A stretch of 64,000 nt of DNA from CAVORD01 sp963698535 (lineage in GTDB: Bacteria > Bacteroidota > Bacteroidia > Bacteroidales > VadinHA17): assembly GCA_963698535.1 (NCBI GenBank), contig CAVORD010000003.1:1-64000 (forward strand), written 5' to 3'. Of the stretch, positions 47,837-56,856 are shown piece by piece. How positions within the stretch are numbered: the first letter of the stretch is position 1; every line of letters begins with the position of its first letter. A program made the translations under genes and the position numbers. The notes below the pieces were generated by a model. That model saw only the letters and a program-made list of their open reading frames with translations. It was not told where the DNA came from and made no database searches.

Positions 47837-47844
47837 TATATTTG
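47837..47844 (+). promoter_or_regulatory. TATATTTG -7 box of porV
   Basis: A perfect TAnnTTTG lies 22 bases before ATG 47867. It sits within the extension that an upstream start at 47831 would add, so it supports the later start. Confidence 0.45.
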
Positions 47845-47866
47845 TTACCCTAATAAAAATATTTGT

Positions 47867-49036
47867 ATGACATTCAGGAACTTGTTAACAGCGTTATTAC
47901 TCCTTGTTTTGACCCTCCCGGCTGAGATAAATGCCCAGAGTAATACGGGTGAGCTCAATGCAATACACACTGTTGTACCGTTTCTCACTATTGCACCTGA
48001 CTCAAGAGCTGGTGCCATGGGTGATGCAGGCGTAGCATCCTCCCCCGATATTTACAGTATGCACTGGAATCCTGCCAAGTATGCTTTCATCGATGGCAAC
48101 AAGGGTTTTGCTATCTCATATTCACCCTGGCTAAGATCACTTGTTCCAGATATAAATATTGCCTATCTCACCGGATACAGGCGTATTGACAGCAGGCAGG
48201 TTATTGCCGCAAGCCTGATATACTCTTCTCTTGGCGATATTCCATTTACCGATGATTTCGGCAACCTCGAAAGGAACTTCAAACCCAATGAATTTGCTAT
48301 TGATGCAGCTTACTCCAGACTTTTTTCCCAATATCTTTCAGGGAGTGTTGCATTTCGCTTTATATACTCCAACCTTACCGGAGGATCTTACTCGGGAGGT
48401 GTTGAGACAAAACCAGGTGTATCATTCGCGGCAGACATTGCAGGCTATTATGTTAAGGAGGCTGACATTATGGGAAGAGATGGTAACTACTCCTTCGGTC
48501 TTAATTTTTCGAACATTGGTGCAAAGATGAGTTACGCCGAGTCAAGGGACCCCGACTTTATCCCGATGAATATGAAGCTGGGCACCTCAGCAGGCATGAA
48601 TCTCGACAGATATAACCACATATCGTTATCACTGGATTTCAATAAGTTGCTTGTCCCCACCCCTCCTATCTACGACGCTGACATGCAGATCATTGCCGGC
48701 AAAGACCCCAACATACCGGTTCCACTGGCTATCTTCCAGAGCTTTTATGATGCTCCGGGAGGTTTCTCAGAAGAACTCCGTGAGATCACAGTTTCACTGG
48801 GTGCGGAATACTGGTACAACAATCAGTTTGCCATAAGGACAGGATATTTTCACGAAGATGCTTCCAAGGGCAACAGAAAGTACTTTACAGCGGGTGCAGG
48901 TATCAGGCTAAATGTTATTGCATTTGATTTCAGCTATCTTATGCCACTTGCACAGAACCACCCACTGGCCAGGACACTACGTTTTTCCATTGCATTCGAA
49001 TTTGATTCTCTAAAGAGTCTTAATAAAGCCAGCTAA
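47867..49036 (+). CDS. porV: T9SS outer-membrane component PorV (LptO)
   Basis: A 389-residue outer-membrane beta-barrel: signal peptide (NLLTALLLLVLTLPAEINAQ), then TVVPFLTIAPDSRAGAMGDAGVASSPD and SMHWNPAKYAF, the signature of PorV/FadL-like proteins. It ends with TLRFSIAFEFDSLK. PorV collects cargo from the SprA translocon and passes it to PorU at the cell surface. It directly follows porU, and its TAA shares a base with the ATG of ispF, so it is likely cotranscribed with ispF. I start at ATG 47867. Confidence 0.93.
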   Translation: MTFRNLLTALLLLVLTLPAEINAQSNTGELNAIHTVVPFLTIAPDSRAGAMGDAGVASSPDIYSMHWNPAKYAFIDGNKGFAISYSPWLRSLVPDINIAYLTGYRRIDSRQVIAASLIYSSLGDIPFTDDFGNLERNFKPNEFAIDAAYSRLFSQYLSGSVAFRFIYSNLTGGSYSGGVETKPGVSFAADIAGYYVKEADIMGRDGNYSFGLNFSNIGAKMSYAESRDPDFIPMNMKLGTSAGMNLDRYNHISLSLDFNKLLVPTPPIYDADMQIIAGKDPNIPVPLAIFQSFYDAPGGFSEELREITVSLGAEYWYNNQFAIRTGYFHEDASKGNRKYFTAGAGIRLNVIAFDFSYLMPLAQNHPLARTLRFSIAFEFDSLKSLNKAS

Positions 49037-49515
49037 TGGTTATCAGAACCGGTCAGGGAATAGATGTCCATAAGCTGGAGCCTGGCAGAGCTCTCTGGCT
49101 GGGAGGCATAAATATTCCATCGCCACTAGGTTCAGTGGCTCATTCCGACGGAGATGTTCTTATCCATTCCATCTGCGACGCCCTCCTTGGTGCTGCAGCA
49201 CAGGGTGACATAGGCAAGCATTTCCCGGATACAGATAATCGTTTTAAGGGTATCGACAGCAAATTATTGCTGAAAGAGTGCTGCAGGATAATTGGAGATC
49301 TTGGCTACACTGTCGGTAACATCGACACTACTATCCTTCTCGAGGCACCAAAGATCGCACCTTATGTGGGATCAATGAGAAAGACCATCTCGGAGGTTAT
49401 GGGAATATCTGAAGATCAGGTTTCTATCAAGGCCACAACAACGGAGACACTTGGGTTTACAGGAAGGAAGGAAGGGATAGCAGCCACAGCCTCCGTCCTT
49501 ATCTTTAAAGATTGA
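49036..49515 (+). CDS. ispF: 2-C-methyl-D-erythritol 2,4-cyclodiphosphate synthase
   Basis: A 159-residue enzyme of the MEP isoprenoid pathway: GQGIDVHKLEPG (metal-binding Asp and His), HSDGDVLIHSICDALLGAA, GDIGKHFPDTD and IKATTTETLGFTGRKEGIAA. It forms cyclic MEcPP from CDP-ME-2-phosphate in the cytoplasm. The full-length gene overlaps the porV stop by one base. The link with porU-porV seems to be of position rather than function. Confidence 0.95.
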   Translation: MVIRTGQGIDVHKLEPGRALWLGGINIPSPLGSVAHSDGDVLIHSICDALLGAAAQGDIGKHFPDTDNRFKGIDSKLLLKECCRIIGDLGYTVGNIDTTILLEAPKIAPYVGSMRKTISEVMGISEDQVSIKATTTETLGFTGRKEGIAATASVLIFKD

Positions 49516-49561
49516 TTGTTTTTATTACCACTTCTTTTTACATTTACAAAAACATCACACC

Positions 49562-49927
49562 ATGGATAAGAGAACCCTTGTCCTCGGCGCCAGTCCAAAT
49601 CCCGACAGATTTTCATACAAGGCAATGAGGAGTTTACAGAGGCGGAATATTGAGTTTGTTTCAGCAGGACTGAAGGAGGCAGTAACAGAGGAATTCACCA
49701 TCCACAAGGGCATTCCGCCAAAATGCGGACCTATACATACTGTAACCCTTTATATGAGTGCCAAACACCAAAAGGATTACTACAAACAGATTCTTGACTT
49801 AAACCCTAAGAGGATAATTTTTAATCCCGGGACGGCCAACCCTGAGCTGGAATCGCTGGCAACAAGCAAAGGAATAAATTGTGTCAATGATTGTATGCTT
49901 ATAATGTTAAGCAACGGCAACTATTGA
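49562..49927 (+). CDS. CoA-binding domain protein (YccU family)
   Basis: A 121-residue single-domain Rossmann protein: LVLGASPNPDRFSYKAMRSL (nucleotide loop), VTLYMSAKHQKDYYKQIL and IIFNPGTANPELESLA. It is similar to the CoA_binding_2 family of unknown function. It follows ispF by 46 bases and ends 11 bases before the convergent hutU end. Confidence 0.82.
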   Translation: MDKRTLVLGASPNPDRFSYKAMRSLQRRNIEFVSAGLKEAVTEEFTIHKGIPPKCGPIHTVTLYMSAKHQKDYYKQILDLNPKRIIFNPGTANPELESLATSKGINCVNDCMLIMLSNGNY

Positions 49928-49938
49928 TAGCAGGCCAG

Positions 49939-51945
49939 CTACCGGAACAGACCTTCAGTGACATTATCGTCAGTAATATTAGGAAGAGTAACTACCAGTC
50001 CGGGTGTTCTCTCCATCTCCCTTTTAATTGCAAAGATAGCTCCATCATTACGGGCCCAGCTCCTGCGGGCTATTCCATTATTGACATCCCATAGCAGCAT
50101 TGCTTCTGCCCTGCCGGCAGCCTCCGGCGACCCGTCCAGCACCAGTCCGAAGCCTCCGTTTATTACCTCTCCCCATCCTACCCCGCCACCATTGTGTATC
50201 GACACCCAGGTGGCTCCACGGAAGGAATCACCAATAACATTTTGAACAGCCATATCGGCTGTAAAGCTTGAGCCGTCGTATATGTTGGATGTCTCCCTGA
50301 ATGGTGAGTCGGTACCTGAAACGTCATGGTGGTCGCGACCTATCACAACAGGTGCTGAGATGCGCCCGTCGGCAATGGCATCATTGAAGGCTTTTGCTAC
50401 CAGAGAGCGGCCCTGAGCATCGGCATAAAGTATACGTGCCTGAGAACCCACTACCAGTTTGTTTCTGGCAGCCTCCCTGATCCAGTATATATTATCTGAC
50501 AGCTGCTGACTGATCTCTGGTGGAGAGCTGGCCATCAGTTCTGTTAAAACCATCGCTGCTATTTTGTCTGTAACCTCAAGATCGGCAGGATCATTGGAGC
50601 AGCATACCCAACGGAAGGGTCCAAAGCCATAGTCGAAACATAAAGGACCCATAATATCCTGAACATAAGAGGGGTACCTGAATCCACCCGTCCCATCCAT
50701 GATATCGGCTTCAGCCCTCGAGGCCTCCAGAAGAAAGGCATTACCATAATCGAAGAAATAGGTCCCTTTTTCACAATGCCTGTTAATGGCAGTTACCTGT
50801 CGCCGCAGAGAGCGCCTTACCTCTTCCCTGAATTTTTCAGGCTCCCTTGCCATAAGCTCATTGGCTTCATCCAATGATAATCCCACCGGGTAATACCCTC
50901 CCGACCACGGATTATGAAGTGATGTCTGGTCGCTACCGAGGTCAACGAATATATCCTCATCGGCAAACCGCTCCCAAACATCAACAATATTGCCGGAATA
51001 AGCAATGGATACCACCTCCTTCTTTCCCCGGGCTTCAACGACCCGCTTTACCAGGTCATCCATCGACACTATCACCTCGTCCACCCAACCCTGACTATGA
51101 CGGGTTTTGATAACCTTAGGATTAACTTCTGCTATAACAGATATCAGTCCCACAATGTTACCGGCTTTAGGCTGTGCTCCAGACATACCACCCAACCCGG
51201 AAGAGACAAAGATCATTCCCTGCGGCTCCTTATTCCCCTCCCTCTTTCTGCAAGCATTAAGCAACGTAATAGTTGTGCCATGGACAATACCCTGTGGTCC
51301 GATGTACATATACGAACCGGCTGTCATCTGACCGTATTGTGAGACTCCGAGTGCATTGAATTTCTCCCAGTGGTCCTGAGAGGAGTAATTTGGTATTACC
51401 ATACCATTGGTAACCACCACCCTCGGCGACTCCTTACTGCTGGGGAACAGACCCAGTGGATGCCCACTGTAGACCACAAGTGTCTGGTTATCTGTCATCT
51501 CGGCAAGATATTTCATCACCAGCCTGTACTGTGCCCAGTTCTGGAAGACGGCACCATTGCCCCCATAGGTTATAAGTTCATGAGGATGCTGTGCTACCCT
51601 GTTATCGAGGTTATTGCATATCATCAGCATTATCGCTGCTGCCTGTTGTGACCTATGGGGAAAATCATCAATATGCCTGGCTCTGATCTCATAGGAAGGC
51701 TTATACCGGTACATATATATCCTACCATATTTCAGTAGTTCATCGGCAAACTCGGCAGCAAGCACAGAGTGTAAATGAGCAGGGAAATAGCGAAGGGCAT
51801 TCTTTAATGCCAGCTTCTTTTCAGCTATGTTTAAGATATCCTTACGTACCGGGGCATGATTGGCGTTTACATCATATTCGGGCATATCGGGCAGGTAATC
51901 AGGTATACCCTCAAGGATCGCCTTCTTAAATTCTTCTCTATTCAT
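49939..51945 (-). CDS. hutU: Urocanate hydratase
   Basis: A 668-residue enzyme of histidine breakdown that hydrates urocanate to imidazolonepropionate with bound NAD+. Visible blocks: ELITYGGNGAVFQNWAQY, VVYSGHPLGLFPSS, TAGSYMYIGPQGIVHGT, SSGLGGMSGAQPKA (NAD-binding), MGPLCFDYGFGPFRWVC and IHNGGGVGWGEVINGGFG. The length fits the longer form of the family. I start at ATG 51945 (MNREEFKKAI); the earlier start at 52011 lies within the terminator of the upstream gene. No other hut gene is in the window. Confidence 0.94.
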   Translation of the reverse strand: MNREEFKKAILEGIPDYLPDMPEYDVNANHAPVRKDILNIAEKKLALKNALRYFPAHLHSVLAAEFADELLKYGRIYMYRYKPSYEIRARHIDDFPHRSQQAAAIMLMICNNLDNRVAQHPHELITYGGNGAVFQNWAQYRLVMKYLAEMTDNQTLVVYSGHPLGLFPSSKESPRVVVTNGMVIPNYSSQDHWEKFNALGVSQYGQMTAGSYMYIGPQGIVHGTTITLLNACRKREGNKEPQGMIFVSSGLGGMSGAQPKAGNIVGLISVIAEVNPKVIKTRHSQGWVDEVIVSMDDLVKRVVEARGKKEVVSIAYSGNIVDVWERFADEDIFVDLGSDQTSLHNPWSGGYYPVGLSLDEANELMAREPEKFREEVRRSLRRQVTAINRHCEKGTYFFDYGNAFLLEASRAEADIMDGTGGFRYPSYVQDIMGPLCFDYGFGPFRWVCCSNDPADLEVTDKIAAMVLTELMASSPPEISQQLSDNIYWIREAARNKLVVGSQARILYADAQGRSLVAKAFNDAIADGRISAPVVIGRDHHDVSGTDSPFRETSNIYDGSSFTADMAVQNVIGDSFRGATWVSIHNGGGVGWGEVINGGFGLVLDGSPEAAGRAEAMLLWDVNNGIARRSWARNDGAIFAIKREMERTPGLVVTLPNITDDNVTEGLFR

Positions 51946-51976
51946 TGGTTTCGATAATGGCCTTGTAAAATTAGCA

Positions 51977-52008
51977 TAAAAAAAGAAGCCACCCCAAGTG
52001 GAGTGGCT
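51977..52008 (-). terminator. Rho-independent terminator upstream of hutU
   Basis: On the minus strand, AGCCACTCC pairs with GGGGTGGCT around an ACTT loop and is followed by TCTTTTTTT. It ends the transcript of the zinc-ribbon gene and excludes the start of hutU at 52011. Confidence 0.88.
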
Positions 52009-52026
52009 CAAAAACTCTTATGCAGA

Positions 52027-52788
52027 TTACTCTTTTTCTTTGGTTATATCCTCATCGACAAGAATCCTGCCACAATATTCGCAAACGATTATCTTCTTGC
52101 TGGTACGGATATCCAGTTGTCTCTGTGGCGGTATCTGATTAAAACAACCACCGCACGCATCCCTCTGGATGGTAACAACGGCAAGGCCGTTTCTGGCATT
52201 CTCGCGTATCCTGTGATAGGCTGTAAGAAGCCTCTCCTCAACCATCAGGCGGTACTCCTCTGATTTCTTGGCCATTGTCTCTTCATCCTTCTGGGTATCA
52301 GCAACTATTGCCGACAGTTCACCCTGCTTGGATTCAAAGTCCTTTCTTTTTTCAACGAGAGCTGCTTCCGATTCGGCCAATGCTAATTTTTTCTCGTCAA
52401 CCAGGAAGCTGAACTCCTTGATCTTCTTATTGCATAGCTCTATCTCCAGATTCTGATATTCGATCTCTTTTGACAGAGAGTCAAATTCTCTGTTGTTCCT
52501 TACGTTATTCTGCTGGTCGGTATACTTCTTAATGAGAGCTTCCGCATCAGCTATTTCAATACTCTTCTTGCCTACAGATTGTTCAAGCTCCTTTAATTCC
52601 TCACGAAGGTTTACTATCCTTGTTTCCAGACCCTCCACCTCATCTTCAAGGTCCTGGACCTCCAGCGGAAGTTCTCCTCTTAATATTTTTATGGCGTCAA
52701 TCGCTGAGTCGGTTAATTGAAGATTGTAAAGTGCCCTGAGTTTCTCTTCTACAGTAGATTCGACTTCGCCAGATCTTATTTTTTCCAT
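52027..52788 (-). CDS. Coiled-coil protein with C4-type zinc ribbon
   Basis: A 253-residue protein. Residues 20-185 are a long charged coiled coil (EDEVEGLETRIVNLREELKEL and similar). The C-terminus has DACGGCFNQIPP and IIVCEYCGRILV, a CxxC...CxxC zinc ribbon (zf-RING_7 family). Such proteins are widespread next to Nif3-like genes, as here, and their role is not established. The start overlaps the end of the Nif3-like gene by 13 bases. Confidence 0.86.
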   Translation of the reverse strand: MEKIRSGEVESTVEEKLRALYNLQLTDSAIDAIKILRGELPLEVQDLEDEVEGLETRIVNLREELKELEQSVGKKSIEIADAEALIKKYTDQQNNVRNNREFDSLSKEIEYQNLEIELCNKKIKEFSFLVDEKKLALAESEAALVEKRKDFESKQGELSAIVADTQKDEETMAKKSEEYRLMVEERLLTAYHRIRENARNGLAVVTIQRDACGGCFNQIPPQRQLDIRTSKKIIVCEYCGRILVDEDITKEKE

Positions 52789-53885
52789 TGCTGAAAGTAA
52801 TTTATCGGATTGGTATTTAATTCTGAAAATAGGACTGCAAATTTAGGGAATTTTTTGATAATAAGGTCGTAAATAATTTCCACTGTGAATTTTTCACTTT
52901 CATAATGACCAATATCTGCAAGTAAAAACCTCTCTGAGGCTTCGAACCAGGCGTGATATTTTATATCTCCCGTAACGTAAGCGTCTGCTCCGGATGCCAT
53001 TGCATTATTAGCGAATGATGCCCCTGACCCTCCGCACAAAGCCACTTTATGGATCTTTTTCCCTGAAAAACCGGAATGCCTTACCGACTCTTTATTGAAC
53101 AGATCCGAAAGGGTTTTAATAAAATTTTCTCTTGTCATCTCTTTTTCCAGGGTGCCAACTACTCCCAGTCCGGTGGATGGATCTTCATTTTCAAGATTAA
53201 TAAGATCATAAGCCACCTCCTCATAGGGATGATTTCTGATGAGCGCATTGACGACCTTGCTTTTGAGATATCGAGGCACAATCACCTCTATTTTGATCTC
53301 TTTTTCTCTGTGAACTTTACCCTGTTCACCAACGAAAGGCTTCGTCCCTTCACCTCCGCGAAAAGTACCTGTGCCCTCTGAGCTGAAACTGCAACTGTCA
53401 TAACGGCCAATGGCCCCGGCGCCTGCAGCAAAGAGTGCCTCTCTTAAGCTATCGGCTTCTCCTTGTGGAACATATGTTATAAGCTTCATCACTCCGTTTC
53501 GCATCGGAACCAGAGGTTTCATGCCTTTAAGGCCTATCAAAGATCCCATCTTCCACGAAACACCCCCCTGTACCGAATCAAGATTGGTATGGGCCGAATA
53601 GACAGAGATGCCGTTTCTCAGGGCTTTCATTAATATTCTCCCCACCCTGTCGGAGGGTGTAATGTTCTTCAATGGAGAATAGATAAGGGGATGGTGTGAA
53701 ACGATAAGGTTAGCCCCTCTTTTGATCGCTTCGTCGACAACCTCTTCAGTAACATCGATGGTAAGTAGCACCGCTTTGGCAGGTGCACTGGGATCGCCTG
53801 CCTGTAATCCGGAATTATCATAATCCTCCTGGTATGAAAGAGGTATTCGCTCATCCAGGAAGGTGATCAGATCTGAAATATTCAT
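52776..53885 (-). CDS. Nif3-like dinuclear metal centre protein
   Basis: A 369-residue NIF3/DUF34 protein: LSYQEDYDNSGLQAGDP, the metal ligands in ANLIVSHHPLIYSP and SVYSAHTNLDSVQGG, and a second half with VALCGGSGASF and LADIGHYESEKF. The residues between (about 130-240) form the PII/CutA-like insert found in the long form. It makes a hexameric ring. Function is debated (GTP cyclohydrolase-related or metal handling). It precedes the zinc-ribbon gene in the usual order. Confidence 0.9.
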   Translation of the reverse strand: MNISDLITFLDERIPLSYQEDYDNSGLQAGDPSAPAKAVLLTIDVTEEVVDEAIKRGANLIVSHHPLIYSPLKNITPSDRVGRILMKALRNGISVYSAHTNLDSVQGGVSWKMGSLIGLKGMKPLVPMRNGVMKLITYVPQGEADSLREALFAAGAGAIGRYDSCSFSSEGTGTFRGGEGTKPFVGEQGKVHREKEIKIEVIVPRYLKSKVVNALIRNHPYEEVAYDLINLENEDPSTGLGVVGTLEKEMTRENFIKTLSDLFNKESVRHSGFSGKKIHKVALCGGSGASFANNAMASGADAYVTGDIKYHAWFEASERFLLADIGHYESEKFTVEIIYDLIIKKFPKFAVLFSELNTNPINYFQQWKK

Positions 53886-53895
53886 AATTGATTAT

Positions 53896-54231
53896 TCAAA
53901 GGTTATCCCTGATCTCCACAAGCATCTCTCTGATGCTCTTTAGTGATTCAAGTATTTCGTGCCTGCTCTCATCACCATCACCATGGGTTTTGAGGTATTT
54001 CCTGGCACCGGCAATCGTCATCCCGTTACCTTTTAGAAGGTGATGAATTATTTTGAGGTTCTTCATATCCTCCTGAGTAAAGAGCCGGTTTCCCTTCCTG
54101 TTCTTCTTGGGCTTGAGGATTTCAAATTCATTCTCCCAGTATCTTACTGTTGAAACCGGGACATCCAGCAATCTGGACACTTCTCCTATGGTGAAGAAAA
54201 GTTTTTCAACCTTTTGTTCCTTGTATGGCAT
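53896..54231 (-). CDS. MerR-family transcriptional regulator
   Basis: A 111-residue protein with an N-terminal winged helix: FFTIGEVSRLLDVPVSTVRYW, then KNRKGNRLFTQEDMKNLKII and a short dimer helix. There is no C-terminal ligand domain, so it is a small MerR of the type common near alaS and M23 peptidase genes in Bacteroidota. The target is unknown. The Nif3-like gene follows 10 bases downstream. Confidence 0.87.
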   Translation of the reverse strand: MPYKEQKVEKLFFTIGEVSRLLDVPVSTVRYWENEFEILKPKKNRKGNRLFTQEDMKNLKIIHHLLKGNGMTIAGARKYLKTHGDGDESRHEILESLKSIREMLVEIRDNL

Positions 54232-54283
54232 AGTTTAGATAAAAGAGGTAACCAATTTATATAAAATTAATTAAAGTAAATAA

Positions 54284-55774
54284 TTAATTATCTCCCAGGC
54301 AATATAAATAGCCATCGCGTGAAGCAACAAATATCCTTCTGCCGTAAACCACGGGGGTAGATTCAAAGATCCCGGGCCAATGAGCGAGAAGGCTAATAAC
54401 CTCATCGCCGCCTACCTCATAAAGCCATAACCCTCCATAACCTGCCACAACAAGGCGGTTATCAACAAATATTGGGGTTGCAATTGATCCTCCTGTCTTC
54501 CTCCTGGTTAATAATTCCGGTGACGGATAGAGTGTTGTACTGTCGGGGCCTGCTACCAGGCTATCGGACAGGGCCATATGATCGACGATATATGTATAAC
54601 CGTCAATCCCACAGAAGGCAGCCAGACGAACAGCTGCTGAATCGGCATATCTGTCGTTTACACCCGCTGAACCTATCACCCCTCCTTCCCATCCGGCAAA
54701 CAACTTATTACCGGTAGGCTGGAACCATACAACTGCTTCTGCCGGTGGCTTTGCAGGGTCTAGTTTAAATACTCCGCCATTACCTTTAATATACTGTTTC
54801 TCAACTGTTACGAGGATACAACTGTCGGAAGTTACAACTGGCGACCCGTCCATATCTGACCCGATGAAAAAGTCCCAGTCGAGCTCCCCTGTATGAATAT
54901 TATATCCAAAAACGTGACCTGACCCGGAGGTTATATAGATGTGGTTACGCAGAAGTGCCGGCGATGATTCGGTAACAACATTATTCTTATGATTTACAAG
55001 ATCCTTGTTATTGAAGAGTTTCAACTCATTAATTATTTTTGGCTGCAACATACCTTCCGAAACAATTGCAGCTTTGGGGTCAGGATCAAGAATGGTAAAA
55101 AGAGAATTCTCCAGCGGTATATAAACCGTGTCATTAATGATCAGGGCACTGCCATCGACATCCCTGCTGTATGAACCGGTGTACTTGACATTGAGTCGCC
55201 ACAACTCCTTTCCGCTTCTTAATGAAACTGCTCTGTAGCTGGGTATATACTTTGCGTCGAGGTAAACACCAAAACCAAGTCGCGATCCCTGCAAAATAAT
55301 ATACCTGTGGTCGGGGTCCACAGCTTTGCTGTTATCCCAGATGGTCCCTGTCCCTTTTACGACATCGTCAAACTTATATTGCCATACCAGATTGCCGTTA
55401 GAAGCATCGATCTTCTTCAGTGTATGGTCAAATGAGCCCTGGATCAGATAAAGAGTACTGTCTTCTTTTACCAAAAGAGGCTGGCCTGTCCATCCGGCTC
55501 CCGACCATTTCTTATTCCCGGCTTTTCTCGATATTGTTGTTTCTCCGGTACCAAGAAAATGTTTCCAGATCAAATTAAGTGAAGAGGGGGCATCGGCACC
55601 ACTGTAGTTCCTTTGGCTATTACCCAGAAAGGTAGGTATTATCAGTTCCGTCTGTCCACCTGCAAGAGATGTTGCCGGGACTATATTTACAACTAATGTA
55701 TCATTAACATCGGCCTGACCAAATGCTGTACCCTTAAGCAGGATAAGAAAGAAAAGGGGAAAAATATTCTTCAT
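54284..55774 (-). CDS. Secreted PQQ-type beta-propeller protein
   Basis: A 496-residue protein with a signal peptide (MKNIFPLFFLILLKGTAFGQ) and repeated PQQ-like blades with tryptophan-docking motifs: LKKIDASNGNLVWQYKFDD, SLRSGKELWRLNVKY, YNIHTGELDWDFFIGSDMDG and a final FVASRDGYLYCLGD. I see no quinoprotein dehydrogenase catalytic set, so a binding or scaffold role is likelier than alcohol oxidation. I start at ATG 55774, where the signal peptide begins; 55801 would overlap the upstream peptidase gene. Confidence 0.85.
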   Translation of the reverse strand: MKNIFPLFFLILLKGTAFGQADVNDTLVVNIVPATSLAGGQTELIIPTFLGNSQRNYSGADAPSSLNLIWKHFLGTGETTISRKAGNKKWSGAGWTGQPLLVKEDSTLYLIQGSFDHTLKKIDASNGNLVWQYKFDDVVKGTGTIWDNSKAVDPDHRYIILQGSRLGFGVYLDAKYIPSYRAVSLRSGKELWRLNVKYTGSYSRDVDGSALIINDTVYIPLENSLFTILDPDPKAAIVSEGMLQPKIINELKLFNNKDLVNHKNNVVTESSPALLRNHIYITSGSGHVFGYNIHTGELDWDFFIGSDMDGSPVVTSDSCILVTVEKQYIKGNGGVFKLDPAKPPAEAVVWFQPTGNKLFAGWEGGVIGSAGVNDRYADSAAVRLAAFCGIDGYTYIVDHMALSDSLVAGPDSTTLYPSPELLTRRKTGGSIATPIFVDNRLVVAGYGGLWLYEVGGDEVISLLAHWPGIFESTPVVYGRRIFVASRDGYLYCLGDN

Positions 55775-55781
55775 AAACTGA

Positions 55782-56753
55782 TTAGTCGAACGACTGACCA
55801 CTCTTGGAAGCTATCTCAATCATGCGCTCATACTCTTCCGGAGTAAGGTCGCTGAAATAATAATCGGCAGGATCCACATTACGGCCATTGAGGAACACTT
55901 CATAGTGAAGGTGCGGAGCTGTGGACAGACCTGTATCTCCCACGAAGCCAATGACATCACCTCTTTTCACCGTCTGGCCCTGCCGTACGTTAAATCTGTC
56001 GAGATGAGCATAGACAGTCTCATAGCCAAAACCATGATCGATAACAATGTGATTTCCCAGTCCTCTTCGTGAACTTTTAACACTTATCACTTTGCCGTCG
56101 CCTGTCGCATAGATATCAGTGCCTGTTGGTGCGGTAAAGTCCTGTCCGTAGTGGAATTTCCGTATTTTGTAAATAGGATGTATCCTGTAACCCCAGCCCG
56201 AAGATGTTCTCTTAAGATCTTTATTGCTAATTGGCTGAATAGCAGGGATACACCTTAACATCTCCTCCTTTTCGCTTGCAAGTGATATCAGGTCATCAAA
56301 TGATTTGGACTGGACATACATTTTCTTCCGGATCTTGTCAAGGCGTTTTGCTGTCTCCTCAACTATCTTACTGTTATCATATCCCTCCAGTTCCGCGTAC
56401 CTGTTTATACCTCCAACACCGCCTTCGCGGGCAGTACTTGGAATAGGATCCGCTTCAAAAATTGTCCTGTAAAGATTATCATCGGTCTCCTGAAGGTGGA
56501 AAAGAACTTTTTCAACCTTCTCCATTTCGCGGTTAATGATCTCATATTGCAGAGAAAGTTGTGCTATCTCTCTTTTGAGCGCTTTTTCTTCAGGAGAATC
56601 AAAAATATAAGCAAAGGCCAGACCGTATAAAGCCGCAAGGAACACGGATCCCAGAAAGTACGCAAAGAATCTCACTAACAACTGTGAGAAACCAAGCCGT
56701 ATCTTGTCAAAACTTAGAGAATCCGGATTAAATTTATACTTAGTCTTTGGCAT
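55782..56753 (-). CDS. Membrane-anchored M23 (LytM) peptidase, copy 1
   Basis: A 323-residue protein: short cytoplasmic N-terminus, one membrane helix (FFAYFLGSVFLAALYGLAFAY), a periplasmic coiled coil (residues 55-95), then a LytM domain with Zn ligands in RKFHYGQDFTAPTG (HxxxD) and TAPHLHYEVFLNG (HxH). All ligands are present, so it should be an active endopeptidase or amidase activator on peptidoglycan. Its paralogue lies directly upstream (56857-57817); they share domain order and sequence. Confidence 0.88.
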   Translation of the reverse strand: MPKTKYKFNPDSLSFDKIRLGFSQLLVRFFAYFLGSVFLAALYGLAFAYIFDSPEEKALKREIAQLSLQYEIINREMEKVEKVLFHLQETDDNLYRTIFEADPIPSTAREGGVGGINRYAELEGYDNSKIVEETAKRLDKIRKKMYVQSKSFDDLISLASEKEEMLRCIPAIQPISNKDLKRTSSGWGYRIHPIYKIRKFHYGQDFTAPTGTDIYATGDGKVISVKSSRRGLGNHIVIDHGFGYETVYAHLDRFNVRQGQTVKRGDVIGFVGDTGLSTAPHLHYEVFLNGRNVDPADYYFSDLTPEEYERMIEIASKSGQSFD

Positions 56754-56856
56754 CTATACCCTTTGGTTTGGGGCAAATATAGTAAATTCTGAAAAACATA
56801 TACCCGGGGATATTAACTATCGGGGTAAAATTATCAACCGAAATGAATGGATTTAT

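Noticed and set aside
54284..55774. PQQ-dependent alcohol dehydrogenase
   Set aside because: Only the propeller docking motifs are visible; the length is short and the catalytic and cytochrome parts are missing.
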